NCBI RefSeq assembly: GCF_003075095.1
Contig: NZ_QCZF01000004.1
Coordinates: forward strand, 186,001 to 250,000
Origin: Blastococcus litoris
GTDB taxonomy: Bacteria > Actinomycetota > Actinomycetes > Mycobacteriales > Geodermatophilaceae
Direction: 5' to 3'
Length of the DNA: 64,000 nucleotides
Part shown: piece by piece, positions 43,392-53,353 of the stretch
How the letters are laid out: every line of letters begins with the position of its first letter
How positions within the stretch are numbered: position 1 is the first letter of the stretch
Program-made: the position numbers and the translations under genes
Notes under the pieces: model-generated
Seen by the model: only the letters and a program-made list of their open reading frames with translations
The model's database searches: none
Told to the model about the DNA's origin: nothing

Positions 43392-44398
43392 CGGACCCCC
43401 GAACCGTTGCCGGTGGCGCCGGCGAGCAGCGGCAGGGGCGTGCGGATGCCCTCGGCGACGAACCGCTCCTTGAGCCGCAGGCGCAGCTCCCGGCCGACCC
43501 GCCACTGGTCGGCGTTCGTGCTGCGGACCTGCACGCGCAGGAAGACGCCTTCCGCGGTGATCTGCTCGACGCCGAGCGACTCGGGCTCGGCGAGCAGCAC
43601 CGCCGCCCACTCCTCCTCGGCGTACATCGCGTCGGCGACCTCCTGCATCACCGTGCGCGCCCGCTCGAGGTCGGTGTCGTGCGCGACCGGCATGTCGATG
43701 ACGACCTGCGCGAAGCCCTGGCTCTTGTTGCCCACCCGCAGGACCTCGCCGTTGCGGACGTACCAGACCACGCCGTTGACGTCGCGCAGCCGCGTGATCC
43801 GCAGCCCCACGGCCTCGACGGTGCCGCTGGCCTCGCCCAGGTCGACGACGTCGCCGACGCCGTACTGGTCCTCGAGGATGATCCCGATCCCGGCGATGAA
43901 GTCCTTGATCAGGTTCTGCGCGCCGAAGCCGAGCGCGACGCCGACGACGCCCGCGCTGGCCACGATGGGCGCGAGGTTGATGCCCAGCTCGCCGAGCACC
44001 AGGACCACGGCGATCCCCAGGACCACGATCGAGGCGAAGCTGCGCAGCACCGAGCCGATCGCCTCGGCCCGCTGGGTGCGGCGCTCGGTGATCTGCCCGT
44101 CGGCGTCGTGCTGGGCGACCCGGTTGCGCAGCGGCCGCAGGATCGTGGGCATGGCGCCGGTGGCGGTGCGGTCGGTGAGCCGCCGGATGGCCCGGTGCGC
44201 CAGCGCGCGGGCGACCACGGCCACCAGGACGACCAGCAGGATCCGGGCGGGGGTCGCGACGAGGACCCGCGCGTTCTCGGCCAGCCAGTCCAGGCCGAAC
44301 CAGTCGTAGAGCTTCTGGCACAGCCAGTAGTCCGCGCAGTCGGGCATGCCCGTGGACGGATCGTCCACGGCCAGCACGGTTAGTGATCGACTCATCAC
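43388..44398 (-). CDS. Small-conductance mechanosensitive channel (MscS family)
   Basis: A 336-residue MscS-type channel that releases solutes during osmotic downshift. It has three or four N-terminal helices and the pore helix with the Gly/Ala pattern SAGVVGVALGFGAQNLIKDFIAGIGIILEDQYGVGD. The beta domain includes GTVEAVGLRITRLRDVNG, and a C-terminal alpha/beta cage follows. It begins ATGATG, with GGAGG about 10 nt upstream. It is the first gene of a coupled three-gene operon. Confidence 0.93.
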   Translation of the reverse strand: MMSRSLTVLAVDDPSTGMPDCADYWLCQKLYDWFGLDWLAENARVLVATPARILLVVLVAVVARALAHRAIRRLTDRTATGAMPTILRPLRNRVAQHDADGQITERRTQRAEAIGSVLRSFASIVVLGIAVVLVLGELGINLAPIVASAGVVGVALGFGAQNLIKDFIAGIGIILEDQYGVGDVVDLGEASGTVEAVGLRITRLRDVNGVVWYVRNGEVLRVGNKSQGFAQVVIDMPVAHDTDLERARTVMQEVADAMYAEEEWAAVLLAEPESLGVEQITAEGVFLRVQVRSTNADQWRVGRELRLRLKERFVAEGIRTPLPLLAGATGNGSGVR

Positions 44399-44417
44399 CG
44401 GAAATCCTCCCAGGTGA

Positions 44418-44444
44418 ACCCCCGCATGTCAGCGATGCGGGGGT
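44418..44444 (-). terminator. Hairpin between prolyl oligopeptidase and mscS
   Basis: A perfect 10-bp stem, ACCCCCGCAT (44418-44427) with ATGCGGGGGT (44435-44444), has a 7-nt loop. It lies 7 nt downstream of the oligopeptidase stop and just upstream of the mscS ribosome site, so it should separate the two transcripts. Confidence 0.7.
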
Positions 44445-44450
44445 CGCGTC

Positions 44451-46523
44451 CTACCGAAGGGCCAGGCCGGTGTGCTCGGCGAGGAAGGCCAACTGGTCCG
44501 CGGCGAGGCCGACGGTGCGGCTGACCGCCCGCGCGCCGTGCCCGACCGAGGTCTCCCGGCGCAGCACGATCGGCGCGTCCGACGTCGTGGCGTGCTGCAG
44601 CGCGGCGGCCAGCTTCCGGCCGTGCAGCGGGTGCACCCGGGTGTCGGACTCGAACGTCGTGAACAGGACCGCCGGGTACGCCGTCCCCTCCCTGACCGCG
44701 TGGTATGGCGAGTAGCCGAGCAGCCAGCCCAGCTCCGTGGGGTCCTCGGCGGTGCCGTACTCGTCGTTCCAGGTGCGGCCCAGGCCGAACAGCTCGTACC
44801 TGACCATGTCGAGCAGCGGGGCGCTGCAGACGACGGCCGCGGCCAGGTCGGGACGCTGGGTGAGCGTCGCCCCCACGAGCAGCCCGCCGTTCGAGCCGCC
44901 GAAGATCCCGAGCTGGCGGTGCGTCGTCCACCCCTGCGCGACCAGGTGCTCGCCGGCCGCGGCGAAGTCGTCGAACACGTTCTGCTTGCGCTCGCGCATC
45001 CCGGCGCGGTGCCACTCCTCGCCGTGCTCGGAGCCGCCGCGCAGGTTCGCCACCGCCCAGACCCCGCCGGCGGCCACCCAGGAGAGCGCCTGCGCGCTGT
45101 AGGCGGGTGTCACCGAGACGTTGAAGCCCCCGTAGCCGTAGAGCACGGTCGGCCGCGGGGTGTCCGGCGCCCCTGACAGGGACAAGACGAACAGGTGCAC
45201 CGGCGTGCCGTCGGCCGACGTCGCGTGCGTCTCGACGACTCTCAGGTCCGGCACGTCGCCGGCGACGGCCGCCCGCTCCCAGCTCTCCAGCGCGGTCGGG
45301 GAGCCCGCGTCCCAGACCAGCACCGAGGGCGGTGTCGCGTAGTCGGTGTACCCGACCCACGCCCGGCCGCCGCCCTCGGGCGGCGAGCTGACGCCGGAGA
45401 TGCTGCCGGCGCCGAGCCCCTCGACGTCGCCCAGCCGGCCGGAGCCGTCCGCGGCCCACAGCGACAGCCGGTCGGTCGCGTCCACGGCGTGCACGGCCAG
45501 GACCTGCAGGGATCCGTCCGGGGCGTCGACCAGCGCGACGTCGGAGAGGACGGCGTCCGGGAGCTCCGGGACGACGTCGCGCCAGGCCTCGGGTGCCCAG
45601 GTGGCCGGGTCCCCGGGGTCGGCGACGGCCAGCCGCCAGCGCGGCGTGCCGCGGTCGGACATCAGCCACAGCCGCCCGTCGCGCGCCACCCAGGCCGCCG
45701 TCTGCGCGTCGACGCCCACCTGGAAGTCGCGGAGCGCGCCGTCCCCGGCCAGGTCGGCGATCCAGACGTCGTCGCGCGGGGCGGTCCCGGCCGCGCCGGA
45801 GACGACGAGCCAGCGGCCGTCCCGGCTGGTGTGGACGCCGAAGTAGGTGGTCGGGTCGCTGCCCTCGCCGTGCACGAGCAGGTCGTCGTCCGCGCGCGTG
45901 CCGACCCGGTGGCGCCACACCCGGCGGTGGAACTGCTCCTCGCCGGCCGGCACCTGGTCGGGGGCGAGGCGGCGGACGTAGAAGAGCTCCTCGCCCCCGG
46001 GCAGCCAGGCGACGGGGGAGTAGCGGCAGCGGTCGATCGGGCCGTCGACCACCTCGCCGGTGGCGACGTCGAGGACGTAGAGCTCCGATTCCTCGTCGCC
46101 GCCCGTGGACAGCTGGTAGGCCAGCCGGTCGCCCTCCCACGAGGGCGACCACGCGTCGAGCGTCGTCGTCCCCGCCGGGTCGAGAGCGGTCGGGTCGACG
46201 AGCACCCGCACGGTGCCGTCGGCCTCCCGCACCCGCAGGACCGCGTGCTCCTGGCCGGGGTCGCGGCGGGTGGAGAAGGCGCGGCCGCCCCGCCAGACCG
46301 GGACGCCGACGGCGCCGGAGTGCACCAGCTGCTCCAGGCGCCCGGCGAACGCCGGCCGCATCGGCAGCCCGGCGAGGAGCTCGCCGGCGAGGGCGTCCTG
46401 GGCCTCGCTCCAGGCCCGGGTGCGCGGGTCGGCGTCGTCCTCGAGCCAGCGGTAGGGGTCGGCGACGCGGTGTCCGTGCAGGTCCTCGACGAGGTCGAGC
46501 CGGGGGGCCTCGGGGTAGCGCAT
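44451..46523 (-). CDS. Prolyl oligopeptidase family serine peptidase (S9A)
   Basis: A 690-residue cytoplasmic peptidase. The N-terminus is typical (LVEDLHGHRVADPYRWLEDDADPRT). A seven-bladed propeller spans about residues 70-400. The alpha/beta hydrolase domain has GGSNGGLLV with the nucleophilic Ser, FESDTRVHP with the Asp, and SVGHGA with the His. It cleaves peptides after proline. The ATG at 46523 fits the family N-terminus; the frame runs open upstream without a convincing ribosome site. Confidence 0.95.
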   Translation of the reverse strand: MRYPEAPRLDLVEDLHGHRVADPYRWLEDDADPRTRAWSEAQDALAGELLAGLPMRPAFAGRLEQLVHSGAVGVPVWRGGRAFSTRRDPGQEHAVLRVREADGTVRVLVDPTALDPAGTTTLDAWSPSWEGDRLAYQLSTGGDEESELYVLDVATGEVVDGPIDRCRYSPVAWLPGGEELFYVRRLAPDQVPAGEEQFHRRVWRHRVGTRADDDLLVHGEGSDPTTYFGVHTSRDGRWLVVSGAAGTAPRDDVWIADLAGDGALRDFQVGVDAQTAAWVARDGRLWLMSDRGTPRWRLAVADPGDPATWAPEAWRDVVPELPDAVLSDVALVDAPDGSLQVLAVHAVDATDRLSLWAADGSGRLGDVEGLGAGSISGVSSPPEGGGRAWVGYTDYATPPSVLVWDAGSPTALESWERAAVAGDVPDLRVVETHATSADGTPVHLFVLSLSGAPDTPRPTVLYGYGGFNVSVTPAYSAQALSWVAAGGVWAVANLRGGSEHGEEWHRAGMRERKQNVFDDFAAAGEHLVAQGWTTHRQLGIFGGSNGGLLVGATLTQRPDLAAAVVCSAPLLDMVRYELFGLGRTWNDEYGTAEDPTELGWLLGYSPYHAVREGTAYPAVLFTTFESDTRVHPLHGRKLAAALQHATTSDAPIVLRRETSVGHGARAVSRTVGLAADQLAFLAEHTGLALR

Positions 46524-46642
46524 CGCTCCCACGGTAGTTGCCGGGCGCTTTCCCACTACGCCGAACGGCCGTCCGCGGGTCAGAATGGGGCAGCCCGCGG
46601 GTCTCGGAGCCACCGGCGGTCCGGGGCGACCGGAGGTGAGCC

Positions 46643-47251
46643 GTGCCGCGAGCCGCGTCCGGGTCGACGACGGTGGGTCATCCAGGCCCCCGCCGCGACC
46701 CACACCACCCATCGCTGCTGCCTGTCCCGTCCCCGGGCACGACGAGCGCGACACTGCTCCTCAACGCGACGTACGAGCCGCTGTGCGTCGTCTCGAGCCG
46801 GCGGGCGATCGTGCTCGTCCTGGCGGAGAAGGCCGAGCCGGTCGACTCCGCCGCGGACGTCGTCCACGCCGAGCGGGTGAGCCTGCCCGTGCCCGTCGTC
46901 GTCCGGCTGACCAGGTACGTACGGGTGCCCTACCCCGCGTCCGTGCCGCTGTCGCGCCGCGCGGTGTTCACCCGCGACGGGCAGACGTGCGTGTACTGCG
47001 GGAGCTCGGCGACGAGCATCGACCACGTGGTCCCCCGCAGCCGGGGCGGCACGCACACCTGGGACAACGTGGTGGCCGCCTGCCGGCGGTGCAACCACAC
47101 CAAGGCCGACCGCTCGCTGGCCGAGATGGGCTGGGCGCTGCCGCACCCGCCCCGGACGCCGAGCGGCGCCGCCTGGCGGCTGCTGGGCACGCGGACCGTC
47201 GACCCGCGGTGGCGGGACTGGCTGGGCGTGCCCGAGAGCGTGAGCGCGTGA
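46643..47251 (+). CDS. HNH endonuclease family protein
   Basis: A 202-residue HNH protein of the kind conserved in actinobacteria. It has LNATYEPLCVVSSRRAIVLVLAEKAE, a zinc-binding CVYCG with CRRCN, and the catalytic SIDHVVPRSRGG with a later Asn-His pair in NHTKADRS. The start is GTG with GGAG upstream. The C-terminal region is Pro/Arg-rich. Its biological role is unknown. It overlaps the next gene by 4 nt (GTGA). Confidence 0.9.
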   Translation: MPRAASGSTTVGHPGPRRDPHHPSLLPVPSPGTTSATLLLNATYEPLCVVSSRRAIVLVLAEKAEPVDSAADVVHAERVSLPVPVVVRLTRYVRVPYPASVPLSRRAVFTRDGQTCVYCGSSATSIDHVVPRSRGGTHTWDNVVAACRRCNHTKADRSLAEMGWALPHPPRTPSGAAWRLLGTRTVDPRWRDWLGVPESVSA

Positions 47252-48114
47252 GCTCTCCGGGCGCCGCTCGGAGGCTGTGGGCGCTCGCCGAGCCCTTCCA
47301 CGCCCTGACCTATTTCGCCCAGGAGTGCCGCGACGCCGCGGAGCAGGCCGGGCTGGGAGGTTTCTGGAACGGCTACTTCGCGCAGCGCGCCGCCCCGATG
47401 GGAGCGGTCGGCGCCGAGGTGGTGACGGCGGTCTTCTACAACTTCGCGCCGGACTTCGTGGCCCGCCGGGTGCCCGCCGTCTGGTCGGCCGCCTCGCCGG
47501 ACGCCGCGCTGTCCGCCCGGCTCGCGGGGGTGGGTGCTGCCGTCCGGCGGGTGCTGGGCGAGGAGTGGGTCCGGTCGGACGACGCCGCGGAGGCGGCGGA
47601 CCTCGCCGCGACGGCCGCGGCGGCGGTCGACCTGCCCGGCCGGCCGCTCGCCGCGGCGAACACCGCTGTGGCCGTGCCCGACGAGCCGCACCTGCGCCTG
47701 TGGCAGTCGCTCACCACGCTGCGCGAGCACCGTGGCGACGGGCACACGGTCGCCCTGGTCCAGCGCGAGGTCGACGGCATCACCGCCCACGTGCTCGCCG
47801 CAGCGGCGGGCCGGTCGGACCGCGAGTGGCTGCTGCGGGCCCGCGGCTGGGACGACGCCGCCTGGGACGACGCGACGGCGCGGCTGGTGGAGCGGCGCTG
47901 GATGGACGAGGGCGAGCTCACCGCCGAGGGGCTGGCGATGGTCGCCGCGATCGAGGCGGACACCGACCGGCTGGCGCTGGCGCCGTGGCAGGCGCTGGGC
48001 GACGCCGGGTGCGACCGGCTGGCGGGACTCCTGGCGCCGGTCCGGCGGGCGGTCGTGGCGGCGGGGGACTGGCCGGCCGGGAACCCGATCGGGGTGCCCG
48101 AGAGCGAGGTCTAG
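47248..48114 (+). CDS. SCO6745-family helical protein of unknown function
   Basis: A 288-residue, all-helical, Ala-rich protein. It opens with ARRLWALAEPFHALTYFAQECRDAAEQAGLGGFWNGYFAQRAAPMGAVGAEVV, which is the conserved start of an actinobacterial family named after Streptomyces SCO6745. The C-terminal half has a winged-helix-like RGWDDAAWDDATARLVERRWMD. No catalytic motif is visible. It is coupled to the HNH gene. Confidence 0.75.
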   Translation: MSSPGAARRLWALAEPFHALTYFAQECRDAAEQAGLGGFWNGYFAQRAAPMGAVGAEVVTAVFYNFAPDFVARRVPAVWSAASPDAALSARLAGVGAAVRRVLGEEWVRSDDAAEAADLAATAAAAVDLPGRPLAAANTAVAVPDEPHLRLWQSLTTLREHRGDGHTVALVQREVDGITAHVLAAAAGRSDREWLLRARGWDDAAWDDATARLVERRWMDEGELTAEGLAMVAAIEADTDRLALAPWQALGDAGCDRLAGLLAPVRRAVVAAGDWPAGNPIGVPESEV

Positions 48115-48124
48115 CGTCGGCGCC

Positions 48125-49558
48125 GTGACGCAGCTGCACGACCTCACCGCGCTCGAGCAGGCCGCCGCCGTCCGCGCGAAGGAGGCGAGCCCGACGGAGC
48201 TCGTCGAGCACGCGCTCGGCCGGATCGAGGCCCTCGACCCGGGGCTGGGCGCCTTCCTCACGGTCACCCCCGAGCGGGCGCGCGAGGCCGCCGTCAGGGC
48301 CGAGGCGGTGCTCCGCGAGGGCGGCGAGCTACCGCCGCTGCTCGGCGTCCCGACGGCGATCAAGGACCTGAACAACACCGCCGGCGTCCGGACGACTTTC
48401 GGCTCGGCGGTCATGGCCGACTTCGTGCCCACCGTCGACGACGCCGTCGTCACGAAGCTGGCCGCGGCCGGGACGATCAGCGTGGGCAAGACGAACACCC
48501 CGGAGTTCGGCTTCCCCTGCTACACCGACAACGAGCTGGCCGGGCCGGCCCGCTGCCCGTGGGACCCGACGCGGCTGGCCGGCGGTTCCAGCGGCGGCGC
48601 GGCGGTCGCCGTGGCGGCGGGGATGGTGCCGTTCGCGCAGGGCAGCGACGGCGGCGGATCGATCCGCATCCCGGCGTCCATCAACGGCATCTACGGCATC
48701 AAGCCCACCCGCGGAAGGGTCAGCAACGCCCCCTTCGGCAGCGAGGTCACCGGCCTGGGCACGAACGGGCCGCTCGCCCGGACCGTCCGGGACGCCGCCG
48801 CGATGCTGGACGCGATGGCCGGGCCGGTGCTCGGCGACCCCGCCTGGGCGCCGCCGCTGCCGCCGGGGGAGACCTTCGCCGGCGCCGCGGACCGCGACCC
48901 CGGCCGGCTGCGGATCGGCCGGTTCCGCGAGACCCCGATGCCCGACGTCGTCCTGGACCCGGAGGTGCTGGCCGCGTTCGAGGACGCCTCGGCGCTGCTG
49001 GCCTCCCTCGGCCACGAGGTCGAGGACGTGCCGGAGGGGCTGCTCGGGCCCGACGTCCTGCCGTCGTTCGAGCAGGTGTGGGCCCTGTCCGGAACGACGC
49101 TGCCGGTTCCGCCGGGGCGGGTGGGCGAGCTCCGTCCCCTGACCCGGGAGCTGCGGGCACGCGGGCTGGCGATGTCCGCGCAGACGGCGATGGAGTCGAT
49201 GTTCGCCCTGCGGGTGTTCTCCCGGCGCTTCCTGCACGCGACCCGGCAGTACGACGTCCTGCTGGCCCCCGTCGTCACCATGACGCCGCGGCCCCTGGGC
49301 TGGTTCGACGCCGACGGCGACGGCGCCGAGGACTTCGAGCGCAACAAGCGCTACGCCGCGTTCACCGCGCTGTTCAACGTCACCGGGCAGCCCGCCGTGA
49401 GCGTTCCGCTGCACTGGACCGACGACGACCTGCCCGTGGGCAGCATGCTGGTGGGGCGGCCCGCGGACGAGGTCACGCTCATCTCGCTGTCCGCCCAGGT
49501 GGAGGCGGCGCGCCCGTGGGCGGGACGGCACCCCGCGTCGTGGCAGCAGGGAGGCTGA
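48125..49558 (+). CDS. Amidase signature family enzyme
   Basis: A 477-residue amidase with an intact Ser-cisSer-Lys triad: Lys in [15 protein letters not shown], cis-Ser in [10 protein letters not shown] and the nucleophile in [13 protein letters not shown]. It hydrolyses an amide that cannot be identified; GatA is unlikely because no gatB/gatC is near. The start is GTG, 10 nt after the previous stop, so it may be co-transcribed with the SCO6745-type gene. Confidence 0.93.
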   Translation: MTQLHDLTALEQAAAVRAKEASPTELVEHALGRIEALDPGLGAFLTVTPERAREAAVRAEAVLREGGELPPLLGVPTAIKDLNNTAGVRTTFGSAVMADFVPTVDDAVVTKLAAAGTISVGKTNTPEFGFPCYTDNELAGPARCPWDPTRLAGGSSGGAAVAVAAGMVPFAQGSDGGGSIRIPASINGIYGIKPTRGRVSNAPFGSEVTGLGTNGPLARTVRDAAAMLDAMAGPVLGDPAWAPPLPPGETFAGAADRDPGRLRIGRFRETPMPDVVLDPEVLAAFEDASALLASLGHEVEDVPEGLLGPDVLPSFEQVWALSGTTLPVPPGRVGELRPLTRELRARGLAMSAQTAMESMFALRVFSRRFLHATRQYDVLLAPVVTMTPRPLGWFDADGDGAEDFERNKRYAAFTALFNVTGQPAVSVPLHWTDDDLPVGSMLVGRPADEVTLISLSAQVEAARPWAGRHPASWQQGG

Positions 49559-49588
49559 AGACCGGGGCGTGCCGGTAAGTTGTCGCGC

Positions 49589-49972
49589 GTGAACACCGTC
49601 GAGGTCCTCCTCATACTCGTCGGCATCCCGCTGGCCGTCATCGTGGTGCTGGCGCTGCTGACCCTCCCCGGCGGGCGCAAGCGCTCCCGCTACAAGCCCG
49701 GCCAGCCGTGGGAGCACGCGCCGGTCTGGTACGAGCCCCACCCCGAGGGCGGGAGCTCGGGCGGTCACGGGCCGGCCCCCGCGCACGGCCCGGCCGCGGT
49801 GCCCGGTGCCTCGACCGCCGCGCTGGGCTCGTCGGTGTACCCGGAGCAGCCGGGGGAGCGGAACACCGATGCGGGCAGCGGGGCCGGTCCGGTCGCGCAC
49901 AGCGGCTCCACCAGCGGCGGCTACGCCTCGGTCGACGCCGGCCCGCTCGGCGGCGCCCGCGGGACCTGGTGA
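49589..49972 (+). CDS. ctaJ: Probable aa3-type cytochrome oxidase subunit CtaJ
   Basis: A 127-residue protein with one N-terminal helix (VEVLLILVGIPLAVIVVLALLTL), a basic stretch, the segment YKPGQPWEHAPVWYEPHP and a Gly/Ala-rich tail ending GGARGTW. This layout matches CtaJ, a small accessory subunit of the mycobacterial III-IV respiratory supercomplex, which has a similar PWTHAPV segment and a closing GGASG-W. The next gene is DUF5130, the usual neighbour. The assignment is by pattern memory, so moderate confidence. Confidence 0.7.
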   Translation: MNTVEVLLILVGIPLAVIVVLALLTLPGGRKRSRYKPGQPWEHAPVWYEPHPEGGSSGGHGPAPAHGPAAVPGASTAALGSSVYPEQPGERNTDAGSGAGPVAHSGSTSGGYASVDAGPLGGARGTW

Positions 49973-50014
49973 CCCGATGACCCACTCCACGACGACTGTC
50001 CCGGGAGGACGGCG

Positions 50015-50485
50015 ATGACCTCCGCGCTCGAGACCGAGTCGCACGACACGGCCACCCGGCACACCGCCACCTCGCGGACGGAGGAGGCGGAGCAGTCCCG
50101 GCTCGACGAGATCTTCACGTTCCAGGAGCTCGCCCGGCTCGACGAGGCGCTCACCATGTCCTCCCGGGAGACCGGGCTGCGGTTCACGCTCTACATCGGT
50201 GACCTCGGCAAGCGGACCCGCATCCAGGCCGAGGAGCTGCACGCCCGCTCCGGGGTCAACCCGACCGACTCGGTGCTCCTCGCCGTGTCACCGGGCCAGA
50301 AGGTGGTCGAGGTCGTCACGGGTGCCGGCGCCGGTCGCCGGCTGCCCGACCGCGCCTGCGCGCTGGCGGTGCTGTCGATGACGACGTCGTTCGCCAACGG
50401 CGACCTGGTCGGCGGCATCATCAACGGGCTCCGCCAGCTGTCGGACCAGGCCGGCCACCCGGCGTCCCTGCGCAAGGCCCACTAG
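50015..50485 (+). CDS. DUF5130 family protein
   Basis: A 156-residue soluble protein. It resembles the DUF5130/TPM-like fold: FTFQELARLDEALTMSSRETGLRFTLYIGDLG, then VLLAVSPGQKVVEVVTGAGAGRRLPD and a long C-terminal helix. The function is unknown. It is found next to ctaJ-type genes in actinobacteria, so a link to respiratory-chain assembly or regulation is plausible. ATG start, with GGGAGG upstream. Confidence 0.8.
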   Translation: MTSALETESHDTATRHTATSRTEEAEQSRLDEIFTFQELARLDEALTMSSRETGLRFTLYIGDLGKRTRIQAEELHARSGVNPTDSVLLAVSPGQKVVEVVTGAGAGRRLPDRACALAVLSMTTSFANGDLVGGIINGLRQLSDQAGHPASLRKAH

Positions 50486-50603
50486 AACACCGCGGTCCTC
50501 CGTACAGCACCGCGGCCAGGTGCCGTACCCGACCAGGGCTGAGCCGCTGCCCTTGTCCCGATCGGGAAGCCTCCAGCCCCCGCGATCGGTCCACGCACGA
50601 ACA

Positions 50604-50643
50604 GCAGAGGCGCCGCATCCCACGAGGGGTGCGGCGCCTCTGC
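50604..50643. terminator. Bidirectional terminator
   Basis: An 18-bp stem with one G-U pair: GCAGAGGCGCCGCATCCC (50604-50621) with GGGGTGCGGCGCCTCTGC (50626-50643), loop of 4 nt. It lies between the converging DUF5130 and pepN genes. Confidence 0.85.
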
Positions 50644-50651
50644 CGTTCGAC

Positions 50652-53204
50652 TCAGAGGTTCGCGTCGGCGTCCCGCTCGCGGGCGCGAAGCGCGCGGGCG
50701 ATGCCGTCCCGGCCCTCCGACACCAGCCGGCGCAGCGGGGCCGGCTGCTCGGTGTCGGCCAGCCACCCGTCGGCCGCCGCGATGGTGCGGGGCTCGACGA
50801 CCGGCGGGAACAGGTACTGGACGGCGTTCTTCGCGATCTCGCCCGGTCGGCGGTCCCACATCGGGCGGATCTCGGCGAAGTACCGCTCCACGTAGCCGGC
50901 GGTGAGCTCGCGCTGCGCCGGGTGCCAGAAGCCCTGCAGGATCGCCTCGTGCACCGCGTTGGGCACGGTCTCGTCGCGGAAGACCCGCTCCCAGGTCTCC
51001 TCCTTGGACTCCGCCGTCGGCCGCAGTGCCCGCGCGGTGGCCGCGCGCCGGATGCCGGTGGCGGTGGCGTCCCGCTCGGCCTCGGCGTCGATCTCGGCGT
51101 CACCGGCGGCGCCGATCGCGACCAGCCCGGAGAGGAACGCCCAGCGCGCGTCGGCGTCGACCTCGAGGCCCTCGACCGTGCGCGAGCCGTCGAGCAGGCC
51201 GCGCAGCACCGCGGCGTGCTCCTCGGTCCGCGCGGCGGCCGCCAGCGTGCGTGACCACTGCAGCTGCATGTCGCTGCCGGGGGGTGCGGTCTGCAGCGCG
51301 CCCATCGCGTGGTCGGCCAGCGCCGTCCAGCCGGTGGGCGCCCAGGTCGGGTCGGCGTAGGACGACAGCGCGGTCTGCACCCGGGCGAGCAGCGCCTGGA
51401 CGACGCTGATCTCGGTCTCCGCGTCGACGCCGGCCAGCACGAGCTGCACCCACTCGCGGGCGGGCAGCTCGGCGTCGCGGGTCATGTCCCAGGCGGCCGA
51501 CCAGCACAGCGCGCGGGCCAGCGGGTCGGGCATCGCGCCGATCCGCGTGCGCAGCGTGCCCAGCGACCGCTCGTCGAGCCGGAGCTTGGCGTACGTGAGG
51601 TCGTCGTCGTTGACCAGCACCAGGTCGGCGGCGGGGTGGCCGACCAGCTCGGGCACCTCGGTGCGGGCGCCGGCGACGTCGAGCTCCACCCGGTCGCTGC
51701 GCGTCAACCCGCCGGGGCCCTCGCTGTAGAGGCCCACGGCGAGGCGGTGGTTGCGCAGCACCGGGTGCTCGGCGACGGCGGTCTGCTCGATGGCGAAGCT
51801 CTTGTAGCGGCCGTCGTTGGTCAGCTCGAAGACCGGGCGCAGCGTGTTGACCTGGCTGGTCTTCAGCCACTGCTCGACCCACTCGGACAGGTCGCGGCCG
51901 GAGCTCTCCTCCAGCGGGGCCAGCAGGTCGGCGAGCGTGGTGTTGCCGAACTCGTGCTTGCGGAAGTACCGCCGCACGCCGGCGAGGAACTCGTCGCGGC
52001 CGACGTAGGCCACCAGCTGCTTGAGCACCGAGGCGCCCTTGGCGTAGGTGATGCCGTCGAAGTTGACCTCGACCGCGGCGACGTCGGGGATGTCGGCGGC
52101 GATCGGGTGGGTCGAGGGCAGCTGGTCCTGCGCGTACGCCCATGCCTTCTCGGTGTTGGCGAACGTCGTCCACGCGGTCGTGTACTCGGTCGCCTCGGCC
52201 TGGCAGAGGGTGCTGATGTAGGTGGCGAACGACTCGTTGAGCCAGAGGTCGTCCCACCAGCGCATGGTCACCAGGTCGCCGAACCACATGTGGCCGAGCT
52301 CGTGCAGGATCGTCTCCGCGCGGCGCTCGTACCGGGCCCGGCTGACCTTCGACCGGAAGACGTAGTCCTCGAGGAAGGTCACCGCCCCCGCGTTCTCCAT
52401 CGCACCGGCGTTGAACTCCGGCACGAAGAGCTGGTCGTACTTGTCGAACGGGTACGGGTAGTCGAACACCCGGTGGTAGAAGTCGAAGCCCTGCTTCGTG
52501 ACGCGGAAGAGCTCGTCGGCGTCGAGGTGCTTGGCCAGCGACGCCCGGCAGTAGAGCCCCAGCGGGATGCCCTCGTGCGAGTCGGTGACCTTGGCGTACG
52601 GGCCCGCGATCAGCGCGACCAGGTAGGTCGAGATGCGCTTGGTCGGCTCGAAGTGGGCCAGCTGCGACCCGGCGGGACCGGCCTCGATGGTCCGGCCGCC
52701 GGTGTTCGAGACGACCTGCCAGTCGAACGGCGCGACGACGTGCAGCGTGAAGGTGGCCTTGAGGTCGGGCTGGTCGAAGCAGGCGAACATCCGCTTGGCG
52801 TCGGCCGGCTCGAACTGCGTGTAGAGGTAGACCTGCCCGTCCTCGGGGTCCTCGAAGCGGTGCAGGCCCTCACCGGAGTTCGAGTACCGGCAGTCGGCGG
52901 TGACGACCAGGGTGTTCTGCTCGGCCAGGCCGGGCAGCGGCAGACCGCCGTCCTCCGTGTAGGTGCTGACGTCGAGCTCGGCGCCGTTGAGCGTCGCGGA
53001 GTGCACGGTCTCGGCGACCAGGTCGATGAACGTGCTCGCCCCGGCCTCGCGCGCGGTGAACTCGACGGTCGTGACCGACCGGAACGTGCGCTCGCCGGGG
53101 TGCCCGTCGCCGTCGGTGACGTCGAGCTGGAGGTCGTAGCTCTGCACGGCCAGGAGCTCGGCGCGGGCAGCGGCATCGGTGCGGGTCAGGTTGGGAACGG
53201 CCAC
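50652..53204 (-). CDS. pepN: Aminopeptidase N (M1 metallopeptidase)
   Basis: An 850-residue zinc aminopeptidase of the actinobacterial PepN type. The substrate-anchoring [11 protein letters not shown] and zinc site [24 protein letters not shown] are intact, and the ERAP1-like C-terminal helical domain is full length. The GTG at 53204 fits the family N-terminus; the frame extends upstream without support. It removes N-terminal residues from peptides in the cytoplasm. Confidence 0.96.
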   Translation of the reverse strand: MAVPNLTRTDAAARAELLAVQSYDLQLDVTDGDGHPGERTFRSVTTVEFTAREAGASTFIDLVAETVHSATLNGAELDVSTYTEDGGLPLPGLAEQNTLVVTADCRYSNSGEGLHRFEDPEDGQVYLYTQFEPADAKRMFACFDQPDLKATFTLHVVAPFDWQVVSNTGGRTIEAGPAGSQLAHFEPTKRISTYLVALIAGPYAKVTDSHEGIPLGLYCRASLAKHLDADELFRVTKQGFDFYHRVFDYPYPFDKYDQLFVPEFNAGAMENAGAVTFLEDYVFRSKVSRARYERRAETILHELGHMWFGDLVTMRWWDDLWLNESFATYISTLCQAEATEYTTAWTTFANTEKAWAYAQDQLPSTHPIAADIPDVAAVEVNFDGITYAKGASVLKQLVAYVGRDEFLAGVRRYFRKHEFGNTTLADLLAPLEESSGRDLSEWVEQWLKTSQVNTLRPVFELTNDGRYKSFAIEQTAVAEHPVLRNHRLAVGLYSEGPGGLTRSDRVELDVAGARTEVPELVGHPAADLVLVNDDDLTYAKLRLDERSLGTLRTRIGAMPDPLARALCWSAAWDMTRDAELPAREWVQLVLAGVDAETEISVVQALLARVQTALSSYADPTWAPTGWTALADHAMGALQTAPPGSDMQLQWSRTLAAAARTEEHAAVLRGLLDGSRTVEGLEVDADARWAFLSGLVAIGAAGDAEIDAEAERDATATGIRRAATARALRPTAESKEETWERVFRDETVPNAVHEAILQGFWHPAQRELTAGYVERYFAEIRPMWDRRPGEIAKNAVQYLFPPVVEPRTIAAADGWLADTEQPAPLRRLVSEGRDGIARALRARERDADANL

Positions 53205-53353
53205 ACAGGCCAGCTTCCCATGCGGGGACGACAGGATTTCTCCCGCTCCACCGCGTCGACCTGCCGCGGGAGGGAACAAGCCGGTGGCGATCCGGATTGG
53301 TGAACTGCGGGACCGGCCAGGCCGGCGCGACGACGAACGCAGAGGAGCACCAC

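Noticed and set aside
48125-49558. Glutamyl-tRNA amidotransferase subunit A
   Set aside because: Amidase triad is shared, but no gatB or gatC is adjacent and the sequence lacks GatA-specific context.
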